This document shows positions 22,832 to 29,965 of a stretch of 64,000 nucleotides of DNA, in pieces. The translations under genes and the position numbers were made by a program. Every line of letters starts with the position of its first letter. Position 1 is the stretch's first letter. The DNA comes from Succinimonas sp045124755. Its GTDB lineage: Bacteria > Pseudomonadota > Gammaproteobacteria > Enterobacterales > Succinivibrionaceae. The notes beneath the pieces were generated by a model. The model was given only the letters and a program-made list of their open reading frames with translations, ran no database searches and had not been told where the DNA came from. The stretch is from assembly GCF_045124755.1 (NCBI RefSeq), contig NZ_JBGVMK010000063.1; one strand, given 5' to 3'.

Positions 22832-24285
22832 AGGTTTTTATTTCAGCGACACTGCGTTCGTTTTTCGGCCGAAGTACCACCGAGGAGGTGCAGGGCAATA
22901 CCGTAAATGAGGCTTTAAAGGAACTTCGGGATCGTTTTCCCGAGGTCGGAAAGGGACTTTGGGATGAAAAGGGCGAACTCCGGAGCTTTATCAGAATTTT
23001 TGCCGGGGAAGCCGACTGGACAGACAAGAACATGCATGACACCCCGGTGCCCTCAGGAAGCTCGCTCCTCCTCCTTCCCCTTATCGCCGGCGGCGCTCCG
23101 GAGGGGGGGATAATTTCCGAAGTCCGGAGAAAGCAGGTATCTCTGGACAATGCCGAGGTTGATCAATTCAGCCGGCACCTCCTCCTCCGGGAGATCGGCG
23201 TCAAGGGTCAGAAAAAAATAAAGGCCGCCCGAGTAGCGGTTATCGGAGCCGGCGCTCTGGGCGGGCCGGTGCTGCAGTACCTGGCGGCAGCAGGGGTGGG
23301 CACTCTCAAGATTGTGGATTTCGACACAGTGGCTGTTCCCAACCTGCAGAGTCAGGTGATCCATGGTTTCCGGGACATCCGGCGTCCCAAGGCGGCTTCG
23401 GCCCGGGATAAGGTCAGAGCCATTAATCGCCGCACAGAGGTAATTGCCGAGAATATAAAGGTTGACGCCAGCAACGTTCTGTCAGTCATCGACGGTTTTG
23501 ATCTCGTGATTGACTGCACAGATAACTATCAGGCGCGCTACATTCTTAATGATGCCTGCGTCATTTGCGGGATCCCTCTGGTATACGGCGCTGTTTACCA
23601 GTATGAAGGGTGGGTCAGCATTTTTAACTATCAGGGCGGGCCGTGCCTGAGGTGTCTCTTTCCGGCGCCGCCTGAGCCGGGGCTGGTGCCCACCTGCGCC
23701 GAGGGCGGCACCATAAGTCCGCTTTCCGGCATTATCGGGAGCATTCAGGCCACAGAGGCTCTGAAGCTCATTATCGGCATCGGCGAGCACCTTTCCGGAA
23801 AACTCCTCAGGGTGGATACCCTGGGACTCAGATCCGAGGTGCTGGAGGTAAGACACCGGGATGACTGTCAGGTTTGCGGCAGCGCCCCGACCATCAGAGA
23901 GCCTAAGAACTACGACTATGAAGAGCTCTGCGGCCTCAGAGAGGATCCCGCGGAGGAGCCGGTGGCCACGATCGCTCCGGAGGATCTGGCGCGGCGCATC
24001 GAGAACGGCGAGCCTCTGACCATTGTTGATGTCAGAGAGCCCCACGAGCGTTCGATTCTGCGCTTCTCGGGAGCCATTGTTATTCCGATAGGACAGCTGG
24101 CCCGGAGACAGCGCGAGCTTAATCCGGAGCACGATACCGTGTTTATCTGCAAAGAAGGCAAGCGGAGCATCCTGGCGGTGAAGACCCTGCGGGAGGCCGG
24201 TTATGCGGGACCGGCATACAGTCTCAGAGGAGGACTGGATGCCATGAAGGATATTATTCTGTCCAATGAAGGCGGCTGGATCTAG
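22828..24285 (+). CDS. Fusion of a ubiquitin-like sulfur carrier, E1-type adenylyltransferase and rhodanese
   Basis: A 485-residue three-part protein. Residues 1-89 form a MoaD/ThiS/CysO-like beta-grasp domain ending LLPLIAGG. Residues 110-355 are a ThiF/MoeB E1 domain with the ATP loop GAGALGGP (about 140-147), the CLRC and CQVCG zinc pairs, and the catalytic Cys near 289 in VPTCAEGG. Residues 385-480 are a rhodanese with active Cys near 441 in FICKEGKRS. So carrier, activating enzyme and sulfur donor sit on one chain. A carrier must end in free Gly-Gly to be charged, and here it is followed by APEGG, so cleavage by the JAMM protease upstream is the obvious solution. The GTG start is supported by AAGGAG 8 nt before it and by the GTGA overlap. 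Confidence 0.9.
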   Translation: MKVFISATLRSFFGRSTTEEVQGNTVNEALKELRDRFPEVGKGLWDEKGELRSFIRIFAGEADWTDKNMHDTPVPSGSSLLLLPLIAGGAPEGGIISEVRRKQVSLDNAEVDQFSRHLLLREIGVKGQKKIKAARVAVIGAGALGGPVLQYLAAAGVGTLKIVDFDTVAVPNLQSQVIHGFRDIRRPKAASARDKVRAINRRTEVIAENIKVDASNVLSVIDGFDLVIDCTDNYQARYILNDACVICGIPLVYGAVYQYEGWVSIFNYQGGPCLRCLFPAPPEPGLVPTCAEGGTISPLSGIIGSIQATEALKLIIGIGEHLSGKLLRVDTLGLRSEVLEVRHRDDCQVCGSAPTIREPKNYDYEELCGLREDPAEEPVATIAPEDLARRIENGEPLTIVDVREPHERSILRFSGAIVIPIGQLARRQRELNPEHDTVFICKEGKRSILAVKTLREAGYAGPAYSLRGGLDAMKDIILSNEGGWI

Positions 24286-24348
24286 GCCGGCAGATTTGGA
24301 GGGAATGAGTTATGAGAAGCAATTTTCTGATTTTTTTAGGAGAATGAA

Positions 24349-25308
24349 ATGTCAGCAGAAAATGTAAACAACAGTGGGATTAATGCCCTGGGATCTCAGG
24401 CGGCCTACAATCTGGCCAACGTTACCAAGACCAGGCCGCAGTTCGGCTCCCTGACCCCCAAGTGGCTCACCAGATTTCTGGAGTTCAAGGGGCTGGAAAC
24501 CGGCATTTTCCGGGTGAACCGCGTGGTTGAGGGCGATACTCCTCTGGATGTGCTGTGCAGCCAGACCAAGAAGTCTGACACTATTCCCGAGGGCTATGTA
24601 GAGTATGAGACCCAGCCTCGGGAGTACCGGCTTAACTCCATTTCCACCATTATCAATGTCAATACCGCCATTGAGGATGTGTACAGTTCGCCCTATGATC
24701 AGGTGCAGGAGCAGCTTTCTCTGGCGGTTGATTCTTTGAGAGAGCGTCAGGAGAGCCAGCTTATCAATAATGATGACTACGGCCTCCTCAAGAACGTGGC
24801 TGATTCGCAGAGAATTCAGACCAGAAACGGAGCACCTACCCCGGATGATCTGGATGAGCTCATTACCAAGGTGTGGAAGGAGCCGTCGTTTTTCCTGGCT
24901 CACCCGAGAGCTATTGCCGCCTTTGAAAGAGAATGCACCAAGCGCGGTGTTCCTCCGGTGGTTATCAATCAGGCCGGCGGCACCTTTGTAACCTGGCGCG
25001 GCATTCCCCTGATCCCCACTGACAAGCTTCTGGTGGACGGTCTTAAGAATCCGGTATCCCAGAGCGGCAAGACCAATATCCTTCTGGTCAGAACCGGCGA
25101 AGCTAAGAGAGGCGTTATCGGTCTCTTCCAGGCCGGGCTCAAGAACGAGCATTCCAGAGGCCTTTCGGTACGGTTCCGCGGTATTGACAACAAGGGCGTT
25201 GCCTCCTATCTGCTGTCTCTTTACTGCTCCGCTGCTGTTCTTGCTGATGATGCTCTGGCTGTTCTTGAGGATGTAGAGGTTGGCGAATACCATGACTACA
25301 ACGATTAA
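24349..25308 (+). CDS. Family 2A encapsulin shell protein (SrpI type)
   Basis: 319 residues with a phage HK97 capsid-like fold, self-assembling into a protein nanocompartment. From memory it closely tracks the SrpI shell protein of Synechococcus along its length: an N-terminal arm ANVTKTRPQFGSLTPKWL, then IFRVNRVV, YETQPREYRL, PTPDDLDELITKVWKEPSF, RGIPLIPTDKL and LSVRFRGI-NKG. There is no inserted cyclic-nucleotide-binding domain, which separates family 2A from 2B. The next gene is a cysteine desulfurase with a long N-terminal extension, the known cargo of 2A shells. A strong ribosome site (AGGAG) precedes the ATG, fitting the high copy number a shell needs. No integrase or tail genes are nearby, so it is not a prophage capsid. 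Confidence 0.94.
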   Translation: MSAENVNNSGINALGSQAAYNLANVTKTRPQFGSLTPKWLTRFLEFKGLETGIFRVNRVVEGDTPLDVLCSQTKKSDTIPEGYVEYETQPREYRLNSISTIINVNTAIEDVYSSPYDQVQEQLSLAVDSLRERQESQLINNDDYGLLKNVADSQRIQTRNGAPTPDDLDELITKVWKEPSFFLAHPRAIAAFERECTKRGVPPVVINQAGGTFVTWRGIPLIPTDKLLVDGLKNPVSQSGKTNILLVRTGEAKRGVIGLFQAGLKNEHSRGLSVRFRGIDNKGVASYLLSLYCSAAVLADDALAVLEDVEVGEYHDYND

Positions 25309-26890
25309 TGCCGCAGGTTCCCCGGAGGCTCTTTACGGAGTTCCTGCCGCGGCGGAGCTGGAGGCCCTGGCGAATCAGCTGTTCCCGGATTTAATCGGGG
25401 AGGCAGCGGTTCCCACCGGGACAGTTCCGGCCGCGCCGGCCGAGGCTCCGGCAGCAGCGCCTGAGGTTCCCGCCGTCGGTTACGGCATCCCTGCCGGGAC
25501 GTCCTTTGACTGGGAGCATCCCTTTGCTGCGGCGCCTTCAGGAGCAGAGACCGAGAAGCTTTCTCCCGGCTACGCTCCGGTGGTGCTGTCCGCCAGCGAT
25601 GCGGCTTCAGGGAAGGTTCCGGAGCAGACAGCGGCTCCGACAGCAGTTGCGCCCCGGGGCAGCAATGACTCCATTCGCATCGGCAGCAAAACATTGGCAG
25701 AGATCCGCGGAGATTTTCCGATCCTTGCGGAAAAGGTCAACGGAAACAATCTGGTATGGCTGGATAACGGCGCTACCACCCAGAGACCGCAGCAGGTAAT
25801 AGACCGGATCTCCTACTATTACCAGCATGAAAACTCCAATGTGCATCGCGGAGCTCATACCTTGGCAGCCAGATCCACTGATGCTTATGAAAACGCCCGC
25901 GATATCGTACGGGACTTTATCGGCGCGGGATCCTCCAGCGAAATTGTGTTTGTGCGGGGCACCACCGAGGCCATAAATCTGGTGGCCAATGCCTACGTAA
26001 AACCGACTTTGAAGCCCGGAGACGAGATCATTGTTTCCATTCTGGAGCATCATGCCAACATTGTGCCGTGGCAGCTTATCGCGCAGAAAACCGGAGCGGT
26101 GATCCGGGTTATCCCCTGCGATGAAACCGGGCAGCTAATTATGTCGGAGTACGATAAGCTCTTTACCAGCCGGACAAAGTTTGTGGCAGTAACCCATGTA
26201 TCCAACGTGCTGGGCACTGTTACTCCGGTGGCCGAGCTTATTGCCGGAGCGCATCGGCACGGGGTGAGAATCCTGATTGACGGAGCGCAGTCCGTGGCTC
26301 ATATCCCGGTTAATGTCTCGGCTTTGGATGCGGATTTCTTTGTGTTCTCGGGACATAAGATCTACGGTCCTACCGGTATCGGGGTGGTTTACGGGAAGAA
26401 GGAGCTTTTAAGAAGCGCCGAGCCCTATCACGGAGGCGGCAACATGATCGCCGATGTTACCTTTGAACGGACACTCTACAATGACGTGCCCAATAAGTTT
26501 GAGGCCGGTACCGGCAGCATTGCCGATGCGGTAGGGCTGGGAGCCGCGCTTTCCTATCTGTCGTCCATCGGGATGCCGTGCGTGCACCGCTGGGAGCATG
26601 ATCTCCTGCAGTATGCTCTTAAGGAGCTCCGCGCGGTGCCGGGGCTTACCCTGGTAGGCACGGCCCGGGACAAGGCTTCTGCTCTGGCCTTTAAGCTTAA
26701 TGGCTATTCCGATGACGAGGTGGGGCGGAGACTGGACAGCTTCGGCATTGCCGTGCGTACCGGACATCACTGCGCCCAGCCGGTGCTTCGGAGATTCGGC
26801 TATGAGAGCGCGGTCAGACCGACACTGGGCATCTATAACTCTCCGGAGGACATTGATGCTCTGGTCAGAGCACTGAGGTCTTTTGCCTGA
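25292..26890 (+). CDS. Cysteine desulfurase, encapsulin cargo, with disordered N-terminal targeting region
   Basis: A SufS-type PLP enzyme that takes sulfur from cysteine as an enzyme-bound persulfide. The catalytic part (about 135-532) has the PLP Lys K356 in FSGHKIYGPTG and the active Cys C494 in RTGHHCAQP. It is preceded by about 130 residues rich in Ala and Pro, with recurrent Tyr-Gly-x-Pro motifs (LYGVPAAAE, GYGIPAG). Such extensions load desulfurases into family 2A encapsulins. The gene overlaps the end of the shell gene, so shell and cargo are translationally linked. I chose ATG 25292; an in-frame TTG at 25280 is possible and would add four residues. Confidence 0.93.
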   Translation: MTTTINAAGSPEALYGVPAAAELEALANQLFPDLIGEAAVPTGTVPAAPAEAPAAAPEVPAVGYGIPAGTSFDWEHPFAAAPSGAETEKLSPGYAPVVLSASDAASGKVPEQTAAPTAVAPRGSNDSIRIGSKTLAEIRGDFPILAEKVNGNNLVWLDNGATTQRPQQVIDRISYYYQHENSNVHRGAHTLAARSTDAYENARDIVRDFIGAGSSSEIVFVRGTTEAINLVANAYVKPTLKPGDEIIVSILEHHANIVPWQLIAQKTGAVIRVIPCDETGQLIMSEYDKLFTSRTKFVAVTHVSNVLGTVTPVAELIAGAHRHGVRILIDGAQSVAHIPVNVSALDADFFVFSGHKIYGPTGIGVVYGKKELLRSAEPYHGGGNMIADVTFERTLYNDVPNKFEAGTGSIADAVGLGAALSYLSSIGMPCVHRWEHDLLQYALKELRAVPGLTLVGTARDKASALAFKLNGYSDDEVGRRLDSFGIAVRTGHHCAQPVLRRFGYESAVRPTLGIYNSPEDIDALVRALRSFA

Positions 26891-26898
26891 CAGAGGCT

Positions 26899-26918
26899 CC
26901 GGACGGCATGCCGTCCGG
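26899..26918. repeat. 20-bp GC-rich palindrome between desulfurase and serine acetyltransferase genes
   Basis: A perfect palindrome centred on GCATGC, 8 nt after the desulfurase stop codon. As RNA it would form a strong hairpin with little or no loop and no T run. It may protect the shell-cargo part of the mRNA or lower expression of the genes after it. Confidence 0.6.
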
Positions 26919-26948
26919 GGTTTCCCAGGGCTTTCAGGTACAGATGAC

Positions 26949-27908
26949 ATGAAGACCGCATACAATACAGACGAGATCCGGGATCTGGTGCAGGGGATCA
27001 TAGCCGATATCGACGGCACCAAGAATATTGACGATATCGATTTTTTTCATAAGCCGGACAAAGCAGAGGTAAGGGAAATCATCGATAACCTTTTCCGCAT
27101 TGTTTTCCCCGGCTATTTCAGGGATCGTTCCTTCAAGATTTACAACCCGGAGCATGGCTTTGCCGTAATTTTGGAGGACGTTTTTTACCATCTTAACAAG
27201 CAGGTAGTCCAGGCTTTGGATTTTTGCCGGCTCCGGGGCGCCATGACCGGGGAGGAGCGGGCCCGGGAGGCTTACCGCATTACCCGGGAGTTTATGAGAC
27301 GCCTTCCCGCCGTGCGCCGTCTGGCGGAGACGGATCTTCTGGCCGCCTATGACGGGGATCCGGCAGCCGGGTGTCTTGAGGAGATTATTCTGGCCTATCC
27401 CGGACTTAGGGCCAGCACGGTATACCGCCTGGCCCATGAGCTTTATCTTTTGCGGGTTCCGGTGCTGCCCCGGCTCATGACGGAGTACGCTCATGCCGAA
27501 ACCGGCATTGATATTCATCCGGGAGCTGTTATCGGGAGAAGCTTTTTTATTGATCACGGCACCGGCATTGTTATCGGGGAAACGGCGGTAATCGGCCAGA
27601 ATGTGAAGATCTATCAGGGGGTTACCCTGGGAGCCATCTCCACCCGGGGCGGGCAGAAGCTTTCGGGAAAAAAGAGGCATCCCACCATCGGCGATAATGT
27701 GACCATTTATGCCGGTGCTTCCATTCTGGGCGGGGAAACGGTAATCGGCGCCAACTCCATTATCGGCGGGAATACCTTCATTACCTCATCGGTGCCGGCC
27801 GATACCCGGGTTACGGTAAAGAATCCCGAAATGGAATACCGTTCTCAGGACAGCCGCCGCCGGAAGGAGGAGGTAAAGCCCGGGGATGAGTGGTGCTATG
27901 TGATTTAG
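26949..27908 (+). CDS. epsC: Serine O-acetyltransferase (EpsC-type CysE)
   Basis: Acetylates serine to O-acetylserine, the acceptor for cysteine synthesis. 319 residues: a helical N-terminal domain (about 1-180, with AAYDGDPAAGCLEEI) and a left-handed beta-helix with hexapeptide repeats (about 190-290). The active-site segments are IDIHPGAVIG, FFIDHGTGIVIGET and IYQGVTLGA. Together with a desulfurase this allows cysteine to be rebuilt as its sulfur is removed; serine acetyltransferases are known neighbours of family 2A encapsulins. The ATG at 26949 (MKTAYNTDE) is my choice; the frame is open back to 26883, but the region between contains the palindrome and is unlikely to be coding. Confidence 0.93.
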   Translation: MKTAYNTDEIRDLVQGIIADIDGTKNIDDIDFFHKPDKAEVREIIDNLFRIVFPGYFRDRSFKIYNPEHGFAVILEDVFYHLNKQVVQALDFCRLRGAMTGEERAREAYRITREFMRRLPAVRRLAETDLLAAYDGDPAAGCLEEIILAYPGLRASTVYRLAHELYLLRVPVLPRLMTEYAHAETGIDIHPGAVIGRSFFIDHGTGIVIGETAVIGQNVKIYQGVTLGAISTRGGQKLSGKKRHPTIGDNVTIYAGASILGGETVIGANSIIGGNTFITSSVPADTRVTVKNPEMEYRSQDSRRRKEEVKPGDEWCYVI

Positions 27909-27959
27909 CTTTTTTGTTACTTTTGATGTTAATGATTTTTGATATAAGGAAAACCGCAA

Positions 27960-28166
27960 ATGATAATAACTGTTGCCGGAAAAAGAAAGGAAGTGGCTGC
28001 GGGAACTACCGTGGCTGAACTCATTAAAATTGAAAATGTGGAAACCCCGCAGTATGTGACCGTGTCGGTAAACGGCGAGTTTATCAAGTCTGATACCTTT
28101 GACACTCATGTGCTTAATGAAGGGGATGAGGTGGAATTTCTGTATTTCATGGGAGGCGGACAGTAA
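27960..28166 (+). CDS. ThiS/HcyS-like sulfur carrier with a residue after the Gly-Gly
   Basis: A 68-residue beta-grasp protein (MIITVAGKRKEVAAGTTVAE ... GDEVEFLYFMGGGQ). ThiS-type carriers normally end in Gly-Gly, which is adenylated and turned into a thiocarboxylate. Here a Gln follows the glycines, so the mature end must be made by proteolysis. This parallels HcyS of Wolinella, made with a C-terminal Ala that the JAMM protease HcyD removes. The E1 gene starts at its stop codon (TAATG overlap) and a JAMM gene follows. Likely carrier for homocysteine synthesis with the PLP enzyme at 21064. A role in thiamine synthesis is less likely because no thiG or thiH is nearby. Confidence 0.88.
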   Translation: MIITVAGKRKEVAAGTTVAELIKIENVETPQYVTVSVNGEFIKSDTFDTHVLNEGDEVEFLYFMGGGQ

Positions 28167-28978
28167 TGGCCTTTACAAATGAACAGCTGGAGCGTTATTC
28201 CCGGCACATTATTCTGAAGGAGATCGGCGCCAAGGGCCAGAAGAAGCTTCTGGCAGCGAAGGTGCTGATTATCGGCGCCGGGGGGTTAGGCTCTCCTGCC
28301 GCTCTCTATCTTGCAGCGGCCGGTGTGGGCACTATCGGCATTGTTGACGCTGATACGGTGGATCTCTCCAATTTGCAGCGGCAGGTAATTCATACCACGG
28401 CCGATGTCGGCAAAAGGAAGGCGGAATCTGCGGCAGAGACCATGAGGGCCATAAATCCGGACGTTAAGGTTAATACCTATTACACCTTTGTAAACAGCTC
28501 CAATATTCTGGATCTCATCAAGGACTATGACTTTGTCATTGACGGCACGGACAATTTTCCGGCCAAGTTCCTGATAAACGATGCCTGCGTCATGGCCAAA
28601 AAGCCCTTCAGCCATGCCGGCATTATCAGATTCAAGGGACAGCTTACCACGGTGATCCCGGGGCAGAGCCCGTGCTATCGCTGCATCTTCAAGGAGCCGC
28701 CTCCCAAGGATGCGGTGCCTACCTGCCGGCAGGCGGGGGTTATCGGGGCCATGGGCGGGGTTATCGGATCCCTGCAGGCCATGGAGGCCATTAAGTATAT
28801 TACCGGAGTGGGAGAGCTTCTTACCGGTTATCTCCTGACCTATGACGCCCTCACCATGGAGTTTCATAAGATCAAGCTGCCGTCCCGGGGCGCCGGCTGC
28901 GCTGTCTGCTCCGAGAATCCGGTGATTACCGAGCTTCATGATTATGAGCAGGCTGTCTGCGAATTAAAGCAGCATTGA
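28166..28978 (+). CDS. ThiF/MoeB/HcyF-like adenylyltransferase (E1)
   Basis: 270 residues of the E1-like family that adenylates the C-terminal Gly of sulfur carriers. The nucleotide loop is GAGGLGSPAALYLAAAG; N(L)QRQVIH and DGTDNFPAKFLIND are the ATP and magnesium motifs; CYRC and CAVC form the zinc site; the Cys near 186 lies in VPTCRQAG. It matches the E1 part of the fusion at 22828 (SRHxxLxEIGxKGQKK) but has no carrier or rhodanese parts. Its start overlaps the stop of the carrier gene by one base, so the two are co-translated. I infer that it charges that carrier. Confidence 0.9.
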   Translation: MAFTNEQLERYSRHIILKEIGAKGQKKLLAAKVLIIGAGGLGSPAALYLAAAGVGTIGIVDADTVDLSNLQRQVIHTTADVGKRKAESAAETMRAINPDVKVNTYYTFVNSSNILDLIKDYDFVIDGTDNFPAKFLINDACVMAKKPFSHAGIIRFKGQLTTVIPGQSPCYRCIFKEPPPKDAVPTCRQAGVIGAMGGVIGSLQAMEAIKYITGVGELLTGYLLTYDALTMEFHKIKLPSRGAGCAVCSENPVITELHDYEQAVCELKQH

Positions 28979-28991
28979 TTTCGGGTGGCGT

Positions 28992-29441
28992 ATGAAGATA
29001 ACCATGCTTAGGGCCGACTTTGACAGGATTTACCGGCACGCTCTCGCGGAAAGTCCCCGGGAGGCCTGCGGGCTTCTGGCCGGCATTGATAGTCCGGATG
29101 GTGTCCGGGAGATCAGAAGGGTGTACATCCTGACCAATACGGATCATGCGGAGGAGCACTTTTCCATTGACCCCCGGGAGCAGCTTGCGGCCATTAAGGA
29201 TATGCGAGCAGCCGGACTTGCCCCTCTGGGGAACTGGCATTCCCATCCCGCAAGTCCCTCCCGGCCTTCAGAGGAGGATATCAGACTGGCCAATGATCCC
29301 CGGGCCAGCTATCTCATCCTTTCTCTGGCGGAACAGGATCATCCGGTGCTGAACGGATTCCATATTGAAGGGGCTCAGGGAAGCAGAACAGTAAGAAAGG
29401 AAGATCTTGTTATTCTTGAGGAGACTGAAAACCATGACTGA
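28992..29441 (+). CDS. JAMM/MPN metalloprotease (M67), HcyD-like
   Basis: 149 residues with the complete JAMM zinc site: E24 in SPREACG, and HSHPASPSRPSEED with H83, H85, S93 and D96. It starts 13 nt after the E1 gene. By analogy with HcyD it would remove the Gln after Gly-Gly of the small carrier at 27960, and may also cut carrier-homocysteine adducts. It differs from the operon's other JAMM protein (22352) in sequence around the zinc site, so the two probably serve different carriers. Confidence 0.87.
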   Translation: MKITMLRADFDRIYRHALAESPREACGLLAGIDSPDGVREIRRVYILTNTDHAEEHFSIDPREQLAAIKDMRAAGLAPLGNWHSHPASPSRPSEEDIRLANDPRASYLILSLAEQDHPVLNGFHIEGAQGSRTVRKEDLVILEETENHD

Positions 29442-29685
29442 TGCAAACATTACCGCGGATGACAAAATTGACATCACCGATGTAAACTGCCCCATTACTT
29501 TTGTAAAAACCAAGGTGGCGCTGGATGAGCTTGATGACGGACAGATTCTGGAGGTGCGGCTTAACAGCGGCGAACCCGCCGAGAATGTTCCCAGAAGCGT
29601 GAAGGAGGAGGGCCATAAAATTCTGGCTTTCCGGGAAAACGGCGACGGCACCTTCGAGCTTTTTATTCAGAAGGTCGGAGATTAA
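29434..29685 (+). CDS. TusA-like sulfur-transfer protein
   Basis: 83 residues of the TusA/SirA fold. TusA proteins hold sulfur as a persulfide on a Cys in CPxP; here the motif is CPIT (Cys19 in NCPITFVKTKVALDEL), a variant I associate with a TusA subgroup linked to sulfur-carrier operons. The ATG at 29434 overlaps the end of the JAMM gene by 8 bases. It may accept sulfur from the encapsulated desulfurase or the rhodanese and pass it to the carrier adenylates. It is the last gene of the operon and is followed by a strong terminator. Confidence 0.88.
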   Translation: MTDANITADDKIDITDVNCPITFVKTKVALDELDDGQILEVRLNSGEPAENVPRSVKEEGHKILAFRENGDGTFELFIQKVGD

Positions 29686-29730
29686 AGGGACGCCGGGCGT
29701 GAGCCGGCCGTACTGAAAAAGACGTTTTTG

Positions 29731-29754
29731 CCGGGCGCTTAGGCCCGGTTTTTT
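29731..29754 (+). terminator. Terminator of the sulfur operon
   Basis: CCGGGC (29731-29736) pairs with GCCCGG (29743-29748) followed by six T. This is the first clear intrinsic terminator after the promoter at 20922-20955. Confidence 0.85.
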
Positions 29755-29802
29755 ATCATGACGGGCCGGATCCCGGGGACTTCGGTCTGATTCCCGAATT
29801 TG

Positions 29803-29831
29803 TTGTTTTTTAGGGATGGAGACATTATAAT
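29803..29831 (+). promoter_or_regulatory. eno promoter
   Basis: TTGTTT at 29803-29808, 17-nt spacer, consensus TATAAT at 29826-29831. Transcription would start near 29838, giving a leader of about 130 nt. Confidence 0.6.
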
Positions 29832-29916
29832 CAGATGTCAGGAAGGAGCGGTTTAATGTATCTGCTGCTGTACTTGCTGTAATGACGCCTCTCGTTTCCT
29901 GTCAGATTTTTAAGAT

Positions 29917-29939
29917 GACTGCCTCATGCAGTCTTTTTT
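29917..29939 (+). promoter_or_regulatory. Terminator-like hairpin inside the eno leader (possible attenuator)
   Basis: GACTGC (29917-29922) pairs with GCAGTC (29928-29933) over a CTCAT loop, followed by six T, 27 nt before the eno ATG and downstream of its apparent promoter. This is a complete intrinsic terminator layout, so readthrough may be controlled. Alternatively the true eno promoter lies after it and it ends an upstream transcript. Confidence 0.55.
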
Positions 29940-29965
29940 ATAACCTCCATAAGGACTTACATATA

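Noticed and set aside
24349..25308. Prophage major capsid protein
   Set aside because: The HK97-type fold could suggest a phage, but the sequence tracks SrpI-type shells and is followed by desulfurase cargo, with no phage genes nearby.
27960..28978. Thiamine thiS-thiF pair
   Set aside because: The carrier has a residue after Gly-Gly, and thiG, thiH and thiE are absent; proteases and MetY point to sulfur transfer for amino acids.
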